DNA from: Chitinophagaceae bacterium
Lineage (GTDB): Bacteria; Bacteroidota; Bacteroidia; Chitinophagales; Chitinophagaceae
Direction of reading: 5' to 3'
Assembly: GCA_016710165.1 (NCBI GenBank)
Contig: JADJLJ010000002.1
Coordinates: forward strand, 434,001 to 498,000
DNA: 64,000 nt
Made by a program: the position numbers and the translations under genes. Within the stretch, counting starts at the first letter, position 1; every line of letters starts with the position of its first letter. Of the stretch, positions 27,859 to 37,119 are shown piece by piece. The notes below the pieces were generated by a model. That model was not told where the DNA came from and searched no databases. It worked only from the letters and a program-made list of their open reading frames with translations.

Positions 27859-30072
27859 ATGAAATTCAGGAGTTTCAAAATTGTCATCCTGTTTGTTTGC
27901 CTCGCCCAGTTCAGCCTTGCTCAAAACAGGGGCCGCATAAACTGGACAGAAGATGGGAATGCCTATACCAAAGTAAAGGATGGCGGCATTGTAAAAGTAG
28001 ACCCCAAGACCGAAGCAGAAGTGGTGCTGGTAAGAAAGGAACAACTCACTGTTCCCGGGGCAAAGGGGCCCCTTGTTCCTCAATCGTATACATTCAATAA
28101 CAACAATACCAAACTGCTCATCTTTACCAACACGGCTAAGGTATGGCGTTACAACACCCGGGGCGATTACTGGGTACTGGATATCATTGCCAATAAATTA
28201 AAGCAACTGGGTAAAACGCTTCCCGCCCGGTCATTGATGTTTGCAAAATTTTCTCCCGATGGAAGAAGGGTTGCCTATGTGAGTGAACACAATATCTACG
28301 TGGAAGAGATCAGCACCGGTAATATTAACAAGCTTACCAAGGACGGCAGCAGGAAGCTGATAAACGGCACGTTCGACTGGGTGTATGAAGAAGAATTTGG
28401 CTGCCGCGACGGTTTCCGCTGGAGCCCAGATGGAAGCCGGATCGCTTTCTGGCAGGTGGATGCTACCAGGATACGTGACTATTATATGCTCAATACCACC
28501 GACAGTGTTTACTCGCAGGTGATACCGGTTGAATATCCCAAAGTGGGAGAAGCGCCGTCGCCGGTGAGGATCGGTGTGGTGAGTCTCGACAACGGTTATA
28601 TCCGCTGGATGAATATTGAAGGCGATCCGCAGCAGAATTACCTGCCCCGTATGGAATGGGCCGGGTTGAATGAACTCATCGTTCAGCAACTCGACCGCAA
28701 GCAACAGGAAAGTAAATTAAAATACTGCAATGTTACCGATGGCAGCAGCCGCACCTTCTGGGCTGAGAATAATGATTCATGGGTTGACCTGAATGCAGAT
28801 GACCCTGCCGGATGGAACTGGGTGAACAAGGGCCTGGATTTTTTATGGATAAGCGATAAGGATGGCTGGCGTCATATTTACAAGATAAGCAGGGACGGTA
28901 AGACTGAAACACTGCTCACGAAAGGCAATTATGACATTGGGGATATCAAGTGCATTGATGAGGCCAACAACCATATTTATTTCACCGCATCACCAAAGAA
29001 TGCAACACAATTGTACCTCTACCGGGTGAATATCGAAAAGGGAAACATCATTCAGAAAGTGAAGAAGATCGTTTCCAAACCCAGGGCAGATCCGGAAATG
29101 ATAAGCGACAGCACCCTGAAGGGCTCACACGATTATAACATCTCCCCCAATGGAAAATATGCCACGCATTCCTTCTCCAACCACCAAACACCCCGGGTGA
29201 TGGAATGGATCACCCTGCCGGATAACAAACCGGTCAACCCGGCTAAAACCATTGCAGCGCTGAAGAAAACCGACAACAACGTCAATATAGAATACCTGCA
29301 GGTTACCACCGATGACAACATCACGCTGGATGCATGGATCAACAAGCCGAAGGATTTTGATCCATCCAGGAAATACCCCGTGGTATTTTATGTGTATGGT
29401 GAACCGGCATCTTCCACCGTGCTGGACCGCTACGGCAACCAGAACAATTTTTTATATAACGGCGACATACGCAAGGATGGTTATGTACAGGTGGCCATCG
29501 ACAACCGCGGTACCCCCATGCTGAAAGGGGCTCCCTGGCGCAAATCGATCTACCGCAAGGTTGGCGACATAAACGTGCGTGACATGGCGATGGGTTTTAA
29601 GAAGCTGATGGAACAGAATGCCTATTTTGACAAGGACCGCATTGCCGTATGGGGATGGAGCGGGGGTGGTTCATCTACACTCAACCTGCTGTTCCGCTAC
29701 CCGGAGATCTTCCAGACGGGCATTTCCATTGCTGCAGTTGCCAACCAGTTGTTCTATGATAATATTTACCAGGAACGCTACATGGGACTGCCCCAGGAGA
29801 ATATGGAAGATTTCATAAACGGTTCACCTGTTACGTATGCAAAGAATTTAAAAGGAAATCTCCTGTACATACACGGAACGGGTGATGACAATGTGCATTT
29901 CAGCAATGCCGAATTGCTGGTGAACGAACTGATCAAACAGGGTAAACAGTTCCAGTACATGCCTTATCCAAACAGAACGCATAGCATTTCAGAAGGCGCC
30001 GGCACCTTTGAACACTTATCTACTTTATATACCACTTATTTGAAAGCGCATTGTCCGCCGGGAGCAAGATAA
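27859..30072 (+). CDS. Dipeptidyl peptidase IV family serine protease (S9B)
   Basis: 737 aa. Signal peptide MKFRSFKIVILFVCLAQFSLAQ; an N-terminal beta-propeller (DPPIV_N, about 60-480) with FSPDGRRVAYVSEHNIYV and the substrate N-terminus-binding YEEEFG segment; then an alpha/beta-hydrolase domain. Catalytic residues are Ser601 in GWSGGG, Asp676 in GTGDDNVH and His708 in NRTHSI. It releases Xaa-Pro type dipeptides from the N-terminus of peptides, in the periplasm or at the surface. All key residues are intact. It is divergent from the S4-domain gene with an 80-nt spacer, and probably monocistronic. Confidence 0.95.
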   Translation: MKFRSFKIVILFVCLAQFSLAQNRGRINWTEDGNAYTKVKDGGIVKVDPKTEAEVVLVRKEQLTVPGAKGPLVPQSYTFNNNNTKLLIFTNTAKVWRYNTRGDYWVLDIIANKLKQLGKTLPARSLMFAKFSPDGRRVAYVSEHNIYVEEISTGNINKLTKDGSRKLINGTFDWVYEEEFGCRDGFRWSPDGSRIAFWQVDATRIRDYYMLNTTDSVYSQVIPVEYPKVGEAPSPVRIGVVSLDNGYIRWMNIEGDPQQNYLPRMEWAGLNELIVQQLDRKQQESKLKYCNVTDGSSRTFWAENNDSWVDLNADDPAGWNWVNKGLDFLWISDKDGWRHIYKISRDGKTETLLTKGNYDIGDIKCIDEANNHIYFTASPKNATQLYLYRVNIEKGNIIQKVKKIVSKPRADPEMISDSTLKGSHDYNISPNGKYATHSFSNHQTPRVMEWITLPDNKPVNPAKTIAALKKTDNNVNIEYLQVTTDDNITLDAWINKPKDFDPSRKYPVVFYVYGEPASSTVLDRYGNQNNFLYNGDIRKDGYVQVAIDNRGTPMLKGAPWRKSIYRKVGDINVRDMAMGFKKLMEQNAYFDKDRIAVWGWSGGGSSTLNLLFRYPEIFQTGISIAAVANQLFYDNIYQERYMGLPQENMEDFINGSPVTYAKNLKGNLLYIHGTGDDNVHFSNAELLVNELIKQGKQFQYMPYPNRTHSISEGAGTFEHLSTLYTTYLKAHCPPGAR

Positions 30073-30146
30073 ATCTGTGATTCAATGAAAAAATAAGAAA
30101 AGATTTAACACAAGGACTTTAGAAAACGCCAAGAAGCAAATCATTG

Positions 30147-30180
30147 CCTATATGTTTTCTATGTTTCCTATGTTCTATGT
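30147..30180. repeat. Loose CTATGTT tandem repeat in the DPP4-amt spacer
   Basis: TCTATGTTT, CCTATGTT and CTATGTGG follow each other in the 121-nt convergent spacer. It is less regular than the other arrays (7-9 nt spacing). Confidence 0.4.
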
Positions 30181-30193
30181 GGTTCAAAATATT

Positions 30194-31513
30194 TTAAAGT
30201 TTCTCCCCGTGCTGGCTCAGATCCAGCCCTTTCATTTCTTCTTCATCGCTCACCCGTAAGGGAGTGATGAGATCCGTGATCCTGAGCAGTACAAATGTTC
30301 CGGCAAAGACAAAAGCCGAAACAGCGAGCATGGTCACCAAATGAACAATGAACAGGTGCGATTCTCCAAACAACAATCCATTGCCGGTTGTATTGGCGCT
30401 GTTGACGGCCTGGTTCGCAAAAACAGCTGTTAATAAAAAGCCCACCATACCACCCACGCCATGACAGGGAAAGACATCCAGCGTATCATCAATGGAGGTT
30501 CTTGTACGCCATTCCACCATCATGTTGCTTACAATGCTGCTTACAATACCCACCGTTAATGAATGGGCAATACTGATGTAACCGGCTGCCGGGGTGATGG
30601 CCACCAGGCCGACCACGGCGCCGATACAGGTTCCCATGGCCGAGGGTTTGCGTCCACGCAGTGCATCAAAGATTATCCAGGTAAATGCAGCAGCAGCCGA
30701 AGCGGTGGTGGTGGTGGCAAGCGCTGTTACCGCCAGTGAGTTTGCTCCAAATGCCGAACCGGCATTGAAACCAAACCAACCAAACCAAAGTAACCCGGTG
30801 CCTAATAAAACATACGTGATCCTTGCCGGTGTATGCGCTTCTTCGTTTCTTTTCTTCAGGTAAATGGCGCTGGCCAGTGCTGCCCACCCGGCGCTCATAT
30901 GTACCACCGTGCCGCCGGCAAAATCGAGTACGCCATATTTATATAAGATCCCTTCCGGGTGCCAGGTGGCATGTGCCAGCGGGCAATAAATGAAAATGCA
31001 GAACAGGCAGATGAATAAAATGTAGGAAGTGAATTTTATCCTTTCTGCAAAAGCACCGGTGATCAATGCCGGGGTGATGATGGCGAACTTCAGCTGGTAA
31101 AAGGCAAACAGCATGAGCGGGATAGTAGGGGCCAGGATCCATGGCTTACCGTTCAGCAATCCCTTCATCATAAAAAAAGTACCGGGATTGCCAATGATAC
31201 CGCCGATGGAATCGCCGAAGGCCAGGCTGAAACCGATCATCACCCAAAGTACGGTGATGACGGCCATGCTGATAAAACTCTGCAGCATGGTGCTAATGAC
31301 ATTCTTCTTGCTTACCATGCCCCCGTAAAAGAAGGCAAGCCCGGGTGTCATCAATAATACAAGCGCAGCAGCCGTAAGCATCCAGGCCGTATCAGCATTG
31401 TTGATGTTTGCCACTTCGGTAACGGCCGTTTTTGTTACAGCAGGAAAGAGAACAGACAGGGCCACAATTACCAGCAGCAGCAGGAAAGGAATGAGTGCTT
31501 TTTTTCGGTTCAT
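30194..31513 (-). CDS. amt: Ammonium transporter (Amt/MEP/Rh family)
   Basis: 439 aa, about 11-12 membrane helices. Family landmarks are AWMLTAAALVLLMTPGLAFFYGGMV, the conserved AFAERIKF, the first pore His in DFAGGTVVHMSAGWAAL, WFGWFGFNAGSAFGAN, and the second pore region DVFPCHGVGGMVG. The N-terminal extra helix may be a cleaved signal, as in other Amt proteins. The tail SDEEEMKGLDLSQHGEKL matches the cytoplasmic tail that PII proteins gate, but no glnK gene is in view. It is divergent from the TonB receptor over a 371-nt spacer. Confidence 0.95.
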   Translation of the reverse strand: MNRKKALIPFLLLLVIVALSVLFPAVTKTAVTEVANINNADTAWMLTAAALVLLMTPGLAFFYGGMVSKKNVISTMLQSFISMAVITVLWVMIGFSLAFGDSIGGIIGNPGTFFMMKGLLNGKPWILAPTIPLMLFAFYQLKFAIITPALITGAFAERIKFTSYILFICLFCIFIYCPLAHATWHPEGILYKYGVLDFAGGTVVHMSAGWAALASAIYLKKRNEEAHTPARITYVLLGTGLLWFGWFGFNAGSAFGANSLAVTALATTTTASAAAAFTWIIFDALRGRKPSAMGTCIGAVVGLVAITPAAGYISIAHSLTVGIVSSIVSNMMVEWRTRTSIDDTLDVFPCHGVGGMVGFLLTAVFANQAVNSANTTGNGLLFGESHLFIVHLVTMLAVSAFVFAGTFVLLRITDLITPLRVSDEEEMKGLDLSQHGEKL

Positions 31514-31884
31514 GTTTATACAAATAAGAATTAAAGAGTTACTTGTATAGCAGGCAATTGTTACAAGTAAAAATAAGAAACGAATGCTGAAGCGGCTGGT
31601 TGCTTTATCAACATACTATCAATACAGCAAACTCCTGGAAAATGAACGGACCAAACCTTCCGTAACGCCTTACTCTACGTTTTAAGGATCTCAGTGAACC
31701 TGTACCATCCCGGTAACTATCGGGAGGTGATAGAAACAAAGAGAACCACATGGACTTCGGTGTAAAGTCCGGTGTTTTCTATCTTTTAAATGCTTCAGGT
31801 GCTATGCCGTTTAACAGCTGGTTCAAAACTTAATTTTCAGTTTTCAGCGGATTATCCGCAAATTTGCTGCAACAAAACCTTTAT
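31514..31884. other. Intergenic spacer between amt and the TonB receptor gene
   Basis: 371 nt. A short frame of 33 codons (31584-31685, beginning MLKRLVALSTYYQYS) has no recognised relatives and no clear ribosome-binding context, so I do not call it. A palindrome of the TCCCGATAGCTATCGGGA family lies at 31708-31725. A second small hairpin, GGACTT...AAGTCC, follows at about 31752-31770. No clean promoter box was found for either divergent gene. Confidence 0.5.
31708..31725. repeat. Palindromic element related to TCCCGATAGCTATCGGGA
   Basis: TCCCGGTAACTATCGGGA, two mismatches from a perfect 18-nt palindrome. A sister copy is at 53157-53174. Confidence 0.5.
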
Positions 31885-34722
31885 ATGAGAAAACTACTGT
31901 TAATGCTTAGCCTTGTGCTGACCTCCTCCTTGCTGTTTGCACAAAAGTCATTCACCATCCGGGTGGTTGATTCAAAAACAGGAAACCCCATACCAAATGC
32001 CTCGGTAAAGATCAAATCTTCCAACAAGGGAGGGTTCACCGCTGCCGATGGCACCATCAGCCTCCAGGCTTCTGCCGATGATGTGATAGAGATCACCAAC
32101 ATCGGGTATAATTTCCAGTCGGTAAAATTAGGCAACCAGTCATCTGTAACTGTCAGCCTTGAAACAGCGCTGGTTGATATGGGCGATGTGGTGGTGGTAG
32201 GTACCCGTGGTGCTCCAAGGGCTAAACTTGAAACAGCCGTTCCGGTGGATGTGATCCGCATTAACCAGGTAGGACTTCCTACGGCAAAAATGGACCTGAC
32301 CTCTGCACTGAACATGGCAGCTCCTTCTTTCAATTACAACAAACAAAGCGGCGCCGATGGTGCCGACCATATTGACCTGGGTACCCTGCGTGGACTTGGT
32401 CCTGATCAAACACTTGTCCTGATCAACGGCAAGCGCCGCCACCAGACCGCATTTGTAGCCCTGTTTGGAACAAGGGGCCGTGGCAATTCCGGCGCCGACC
32501 TGAATGCATTCCCGCAGTCGGCGGTTGACCGCATTGAAATATTACGTGACGGCGCTTCGGCACAATACGGTTCCGATGCGATGGCAGGCGTAATGAACAT
32601 CATTCTGAAAAGGGATATCAACCACTGGTCGATCAATGCAGGATGGGCCGGTTATTACGATACAAAGTTCAACGCCCGGAAATTCAACGACGGCAACCAA
32701 TATTATTCAGGAAATACGATCGACGGGGGAACAGTTACGGTTTCTGCAAACAACGGATTTAAACTGGGAAAGAACGGTGGATTTGTAAATATCTCCCTCG
32801 ATTTTTTGACCCAGGGAAAGACCTATCGCCAGGCAGATACCGTAAACTGGCAGACCGATAAGAATGCATTGCCTTATATAAATCCCTACCGCCGTGCATT
32901 TGGCGATGGGTCGGTAACAACGTACGGCGCAATGTACAACATGGAAATTCCCGCCGGTGCAGGTAAGAAAACAACTTTTTATTCTTTTGGAGGATATAAT
33001 GTAAAATCATCCGACGCCTTTGCCTATACCCGTAACTGGAGTGCCAGGCCGCAGCGTTTCCCCGTGGATGCAAATGGTGACCTGATCTACAACAGCGATA
33101 TCATGCGTACTGCAAATGACGGGGAGATCTATTATAACCCGCATATCCAGACAAAGATCAAGGACGCTTCCATTGCCGTTGGCTTAAAAGGGATCTGTCA
33201 TAAATGGAACTGGGACCTGAGCAATACCCTGGGCAATAATGATTTTCATTATTATGGAGATAAAACATTCAATGCTTCCATGTTCATGACACCGGGTACC
33301 CCGTTGCCTACTCATTTTGATGATGGGGGATTCCGGTTTTTGCAGAATACACTGAACTTCGACGTAAGCAGGTCTTTTAGCACCGTGGCCGAAGGGCTTA
33401 ACCTGGGTTTGGGTGCTGAGTACCTGTACGAACATTACTCCATTTTTGCCGGCGAAGAAGGTTCGTATAAAAATTATCACCCGGCAGATATCTTTTACCC
33501 CAATGTAGGGGAGTTCCGTACGCCTGCTTCCGGTTCACAGGGTTTTCCCGGCTTCACGCCTTCGGATGCCATCAAGGCACAGCGTTCCAATATCAGTTTG
33601 TACGTGGATGCAGAACTGAATGCCACCAGGGCCTGGCTGCTGGACGGGGCTGTTCGTTTTGAGAACTATTCCGACTTCGGGTCGGTGGCTACCTTCAAAT
33701 TGGCAACACGTTATAAAGTGGCCCGTAATTTCAACCTGCGGGGTTCGGTAAGCACGGGCTTCCGGGCGCCGTCATTGCAGCAGATCAATTTCAGCAATAC
33801 GCTTACTTCTTTCAGCGGCGGCGTGCTGGTGAATGCACTCATTGCCCGCAACGGAAGTTCTATTACAAAAGCAGCCGGTATTCCCGACCTGAAGGAAGAA
33901 ACCTCGGTGAACGGAAGCATCGGATTTTCCTGGAAACCCATCAGCGGGTTAACATTTACCATGGACGGGTACATTGTTAAAGTAAAAGACCGTATCGTAT
34001 TATCCGGGCTGTTCAGCGCTTCTGATCCTACCTTGCCGCCCTCCTTTACTTCGCAGATACCGGCCGACGTAGCAACGGTCCAGTTCTTTGCCAATGCGGT
34101 CAATACAACCAACTACGGGCTGGATATTGTTGCTGACTATTCAAAAAAATGGGGCAGGAACGGGATCAGGGTCTTGCTGGCGGGTAATTTCCAGCGCATG
34201 AAAGTGGATGACATCAATGTACCCGCTGCGCTGAACGGAACAGTGCTGAACCAGAAGACCTTCTTCAGCGACCGGGAAGAATCCTTCCTGCTGGCATCGG
34301 CGCCCAATACCAAATTGAATTTGAACCTGGAATACAACTTCAGGAAATTTGCCGTGGGTACCAACCTTACCTGCTTTGGTAAAATAAAACTGCTGGGCTT
34401 TGGTGACGCAACAGCCGATAACCCGAACCAGACCGGTATCAACCCGCAGGTGCCCACCGATGCAGATCCGAATGTATACGTGCCCGAAGAGTTCAACTTC
34501 AAGTCAAAGCTGGTGGCCGACCTGTATGCATCGTATAAACTCTGTAAACGCATCACGTTGTTTGTGGGGGCAGACAATGTATTTAATGTGCATCCCAACC
34601 TGGGCGTGAACCCACAGGCGAAAGGCTGGTTTGGTGATAACGAATCCGGCGGACCATGGGACAGTGTGCAGATGGGTTTCAACGGAAGAAAATTATTCGG
34701 AAAGGTTTCTTTCAATTTTTAG
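31885..34722 (+). CDS. TonB-dependent receptor with carboxypeptidase-regulatory-like N-terminus
   Basis: 945 aa starting MRKLLLMLSLVLTSSLLFAQ at 31885; the upstream in-frame Met adds seven residues ahead of a complete signal peptide. A CarboxypepD_reg-like domain (about 22-100: VDSKTGNPIPNASVKIKSSNKGGFTAADG) is followed by a TonB-box-like segment (DMGDVVVVGTR), the plug (LRGLGPDQTLVLINGKRRHQT...SAVDRIEILRDGASAQYGSDAMAGVMNIILKR, given here in pieces) and a 22-strand barrel ending FGKVSFNF. It imports an unknown ligand across the outer membrane. No SusD partner is present. A terminator separates it from the secreted SAM hydrolase gene, so they are probably not one transcript. Confidence 0.93.
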   Translation: MRKLLLMLSLVLTSSLLFAQKSFTIRVVDSKTGNPIPNASVKIKSSNKGGFTAADGTISLQASADDVIEITNIGYNFQSVKLGNQSSVTVSLETALVDMGDVVVVGTRGAPRAKLETAVPVDVIRINQVGLPTAKMDLTSALNMAAPSFNYNKQSGADGADHIDLGTLRGLGPDQTLVLINGKRRHQTAFVALFGTRGRGNSGADLNAFPQSAVDRIEILRDGASAQYGSDAMAGVMNIILKRDINHWSINAGWAGYYDTKFNARKFNDGNQYYSGNTIDGGTVTVSANNGFKLGKNGGFVNISLDFLTQGKTYRQADTVNWQTDKNALPYINPYRRAFGDGSVTTYGAMYNMEIPAGAGKKTTFYSFGGYNVKSSDAFAYTRNWSARPQRFPVDANGDLIYNSDIMRTANDGEIYYNPHIQTKIKDASIAVGLKGICHKWNWDLSNTLGNNDFHYYGDKTFNASMFMTPGTPLPTHFDDGGFRFLQNTLNFDVSRSFSTVAEGLNLGLGAEYLYEHYSIFAGEEGSYKNYHPADIFYPNVGEFRTPASGSQGFPGFTPSDAIKAQRSNISLYVDAELNATRAWLLDGAVRFENYSDFGSVATFKLATRYKVARNFNLRGSVSTGFRAPSLQQINFSNTLTSFSGGVLVNALIARNGSSITKAAGIPDLKEETSVNGSIGFSWKPISGLTFTMDGYIVKVKDRIVLSGLFSASDPTLPPSFTSQIPADVATVQFFANAVNTTNYGLDIVADYSKKWGRNGIRVLLAGNFQRMKVDDINVPAALNGTVLNQKTFFSDREESFLLASAPNTKLNLNLEYNFRKFAVGTNLTCFGKIKLLGFGDATADNPNQTGINPQVPTDADPNVYVPEEFNFKSKLVADLYASYKLCKRITLFVGADNVFNVHPNLGVNPQAKGWFGDNESGGPWDSVQMGFNGRKLFGKVSFNF

Positions 34723-34746
34723 AACCTCGTTAAAATAAAATAATTT

Positions 34747-34772
34747 TAAAGGCATTCACACGAATGCCTTTA
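34747..34772 (+). terminator. Rho-independent terminator after the TonB receptor gene
   Basis: AAAGGCATTC pairs with GAATGCCTTT around ACAC, with flanking A and T runs. Confidence 0.85.
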
Positions 34773-34791
34773 TTCATTTCAAAGCAGGGTT

Positions 34792-35691
34792 ATGAAAAAA
34801 TATACAACACTCCTTCTCTCTTTTTTTATCCTGGCTTTCATCAAATGCTTATCAGCCCAGAACAAGATCGTTGTCTTCCAGTCTGATTTCGGGTTGAAGG
34901 ACGGCGCCGTATCTGCCATGAAGGGGGTGGCTATGGGCGTTTCACCGGATCTGAAATTATATGACATTACGCATGAGATCCCGGCATACAATGTATGGGA
35001 AGCAGCATACCGGCTTGAGCAAACCGTTCCTTACTGGCCCGCAGGTACGGTGTTCGTTTCGGTGGTCGATCCCGGGGTGGGAACAGACCGCAGGTCCGTT
35101 GTACTGAAAACAAACTCGGGGCATTTCATTGTCACACCCGATAATGGCACCCTGACCTTAATTGCTGAAACCCTCGGTATTGCTGAGATAAGAGAGATCG
35201 ATGAAGCGGTGAACCGCCGGAAGAATTCAGAGAGGTCCTATACATTTCACGGGCGGGATGTGTATGCATACACAGCTGCACGATTAGCAGCGGGAAGCAT
35301 CCGCTTTGAGCAGGTGGGCCCGGCATTGCAGAAAGAGGTGGTGAAGATCCCCTTTCAAAAAGCGGAGCTGACCGGCAACAGGATCAAAGGCACCATTGCC
35401 ATCCTGGATGTGCAGTATGGGAATATCTGGACAAATATCCCGGCGGAGCTTTTCAATAAATTGAATGTGAAGGTTGGCGATAAGCTGCGGGTACTGATCT
35501 ACCGGAACAATATAAAGAGATACGAAGGGATCATGCCTTACAGCGAGACCTTTGGCGGCGTGGCTAAAGGAAAGCCATTGATCTACCTGAACAGTTTATT
35601 GCAGGTTTCCTTTGCGCTGAACATGGGAAATTTTTCTGAAGTGCATAAAGTGTATAGCGGGAGTGAGTGGAGGGTGGAGATACGAAAATAA
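34792..35691 (+). CDS. Exported SAM hydrolase (DUF62, SAM hydroxide adenosyltransferase family)
   Basis: 299 aa. Family motifs are FQSDFGLKDGAVSAMKGV (about 29-46), DITHEIPAYNVWEAAYRL, VSVVDPGVGTDRRSV, VTPDNGTLTLIAE, and SYTFHGRDVYAYTAARLA. Known members split SAM to adenosine and L-methionine using water or hydroxide. The Asp and His residues of these motifs are all present. Unlike cytosolic members, this protein carries a signal peptide (MKKYTTLLLSFFILAFIKCLSAQ), so it acts outside the cytoplasm. It follows the TonB receptor on the same strand after a terminator. A physiological role such as scavenging purines or methionine from extracellular SAM is only a guess. Confidence 0.9.
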   Translation: MKKYTTLLLSFFILAFIKCLSAQNKIVVFQSDFGLKDGAVSAMKGVAMGVSPDLKLYDITHEIPAYNVWEAAYRLEQTVPYWPAGTVFVSVVDPGVGTDRRSVVLKTNSGHFIVTPDNGTLTLIAETLGIAEIREIDEAVNRRKNSERSYTFHGRDVYAYTAARLAAGSIRFEQVGPALQKEVVKIPFQKAELTGNRIKGTIAILDVQYGNIWTNIPAELFNKLNVKVGDKLRVLIYRNNIKRYEGIMPYSETFGGVAKGKPLIYLNSLLQVSFALNMGNFSEVHKVYSGSEWRVEIRK

Positions 35692-35739
35692 TGAACAAGA
35701 AACAAGGTATGATGAACAATGAATCTTTTTCTCATTAGT

Positions 35740-35771
35740 AAATCTTCAAATCACCAAATCATCAAATCGTC
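35740..35771. repeat. AAATCNNC octanucleotide array at the 3' end of the aminotransferase gene
   Basis: Four 8-nt units (AAATCTTC, AAATCACC, AAATCATC, AAATCGTC). The last two contain the aminotransferase stop codon and its final residues RTI. Confidence 0.75.
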
Positions 35772-36958
35772 CTCCCCGGATACTCCTCCAGCGCCTTCTC
35801 CAAACAATCCATTGCTGCATTGATAGCCGTTACATTGATCACATAGGCCAGCCGTACTTCCTGCTTGCCCAATCCGGGTGTGCTGTAAAAGCCGGTGGCA
35901 GGTGCCAGCATCACGGTCTGGTTGTTGTAGTTAAAGGATTCCAGCAGCCATTGGCAGAATTTATCCGAATCATCAATGGGCAATTTGGCCATGGCATAAA
36001 AAGCGCCGCCGGGGTTAGGACAAAAGACACCGGGTATCTTATTTAATCTCGTTACAATGGTATCACGGCGCAGTTTGTATTCTGCCTTGGCGGTATCAAA
36101 ATAATTATCAGGAAGGTCAACCGCCGCTTCGCCCAGTATCTGTGCAAATGACGGGGGGCTTAACCTTGCCTGTGCAAATTTCATCGTGGTATCCAGCAGC
36201 GCTTTGTTCCTGGTGACAAAGGCCCCAATGCGTCCGCCGCAGGCGCTGTAGCGTTTGCTGATGGTGTCCATCAGCACCACATGATCATCAACACCCGTTA
36301 AATGCATGGCGCTGGTATGTTTTCCTTCATAGCAGAATTCACGATAGGCTTCATCGGCAAATAAATACAGGTTGTGTTTGATGATGAGCTGCTTCAGCAC
36401 TTCCATCTCTGCAGCACTGTATAAATAACCGGTGGGGTTATTGGGATTACAGATAACAATGGCCTTCGTCTTCGGCGTGATCACTTTTTCAAAATCAGCA
36501 ATGGGTGGTAATGCAAAACCTGTTTCAATGGAAGACGTAATAGGTTTTACAACCACATCGGCTTCCACGGCAAAGCCATTGTAGTTGGCATAAAAAGGTT
36601 CGGGAATGATCACTTCATCCCCGGCATCCATACAGGCCATAAAGCCAAAGATGATGGCTTCACTGCCACCGGTGGTAATGATGATCTGTTCATGTGTAAC
36701 GTCGATGCCCACTTTCTTATAATATTGCACTAATTTTTTGCGGTAGCTTTCATTGCCGGCGCTGTGACTGTATTCCAGCACCTTAAAATCAGAATGGCGT
36801 ACGGCATCCAGCACCATTTTTGGTGTTTCAATATCCGGCTGGCCAATGTTGAGGTGGTATACTTTTGTGCCCTTGCGCTTTGCGGCTTCGGCATACGGAA
36901 CCAATTTTCGGATGGGGGAAGCAGGCATCTGCATTCCGCGGTTACTTACTGTTAGCAT
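35762..36958 (-). CDS. PLP-dependent class I/II aminotransferase (aspartate-type)
   Basis: 398 aa. Fold type I landmarks are LNIGQPDIETPKM, TTGGSEAIIFGFMAC, IIPEPFYANYNGFA, the cofactor-binding Asn and Asp in ICNPNNPTGYLYS and LFADEAYREF, the Schiff-base Lys in TISKRYSACGGRIGA, and the substrate Arg in EVRLAYVI. It transfers amino groups between an amino acid and 2-oxoglutarate; the donor is not settled. I start at MLTVSNRGMQMPASP (36958); 46 further in-frame residues upstream are translated heptanucleotide repeats and are not part of the gene. A TATATTTG box lies 4 nt before this ATG. It is divergent from the RlmL-like gene. Confidence 0.92.
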   Translation of the reverse strand: MLTVSNRGMQMPASPIRKLVPYAEAAKRKGTKVYHLNIGQPDIETPKMVLDAVRHSDFKVLEYSHSAGNESYRKKLVQYYKKVGIDVTHEQIIITTGGSEAIIFGFMACMDAGDEVIIPEPFYANYNGFAVEADVVVKPITSSIETGFALPPIADFEKVITPKTKAIVICNPNNPTGYLYSAAEMEVLKQLIIKHNLYLFADEAYREFCYEGKHTSAMHLTGVDDHVVLMDTISKRYSACGGRIGAFVTRNKALLDTTMKFAQARLSPPSFAQILGEAAVDLPDNYFDTAKAEYKLRRDTIVTRLNKIPGVFCPNPGGAFYAMAKLPIDDSDKFCQWLLESFNYNNQTVMLAPATGFYSTPGLGKQEVRLAYVINVTAINAAMDCLEKALEEYPGRTI

Positions 36959-36962
36959 GGTG

Positions 36963-36970
36963 CAAATATA
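36963..36970 (-). promoter_or_regulatory. Putative -7 box TATATTTG abutting the aminotransferase ATG
   Basis: CAAATATA on the plus strand. The minus-strand box ends 4 nt from the ATG, so the transcript would be leaderless or nearly so. Confidence 0.45.
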
Positions 36971-36981
36971 AGATGAAAGCC

Positions 36982-37065
36982 GATACAGGAAGCAGGATGC
37001 CGGATGCCGGAAACCGGATACCAGATACCGGATACCAGATACCGGATACTGGTAACTGGTCATTG
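36982..37065. repeat. GATRCMR heptanucleotide array in a divergent promoter region
   Basis: Twelve units in strict 7-nt phase, ten of them close to consensus (GATACAG, GATGCCG, GATACCA, GATACCG), the last two decayed. It begins 11 nt upstream of the aminotransferase -7 box. Confidence 0.85.
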
Positions 37066-37072
37066 AGCTCTT

Positions 37073-37107
37073 CAAACCACAAACCACAAACTTCAAACCT
37101 CAAATTC
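37073..37107. repeat. CAAACYW heptanucleotide array in a divergent promoter region
   Basis: Five 7-nt units: CAAACCA twice, CAAACTT, CAAACCT, CAAATTC. It ends one nucleotide before the -7 box of the RlmL-like gene. Confidence 0.8.
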
Positions 37108-37108
37108 T

Positions 37109-37116
37109 TACTTTTG
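37109..37116 (+). promoter_or_regulatory. Putative -7 box TACTTTTG abutting the RlmL-like ATG
   Basis: Exact TAnnTTTG match 3 nt before the ATG at 37120, implying a leaderless transcript if used. Confidence 0.45.
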
Positions 37117-37119
37117 CAC

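Noticed and set aside
31584..31685. A 33-codon frame (MLKRLVALSTYYQYS...) upstream of the TonB receptor
   Set aside because: Too short to support and without a recognisable start context; kept only as a note.
36959..37096. Upstream extension of the aminotransferase by 46 residues
   Set aside because: The extra residues (VSGIRYLVSGFRHPAS-like) are translated GATRCMR repeats; the conserved enzyme starts at 36958.
36865..37119. Upstream extension of the RlmL-like methyltransferase
   Set aside because: It runs through both heptanucleotide arrays and into the divergent gene; the promoter box next to 37120 supports the shorter start.
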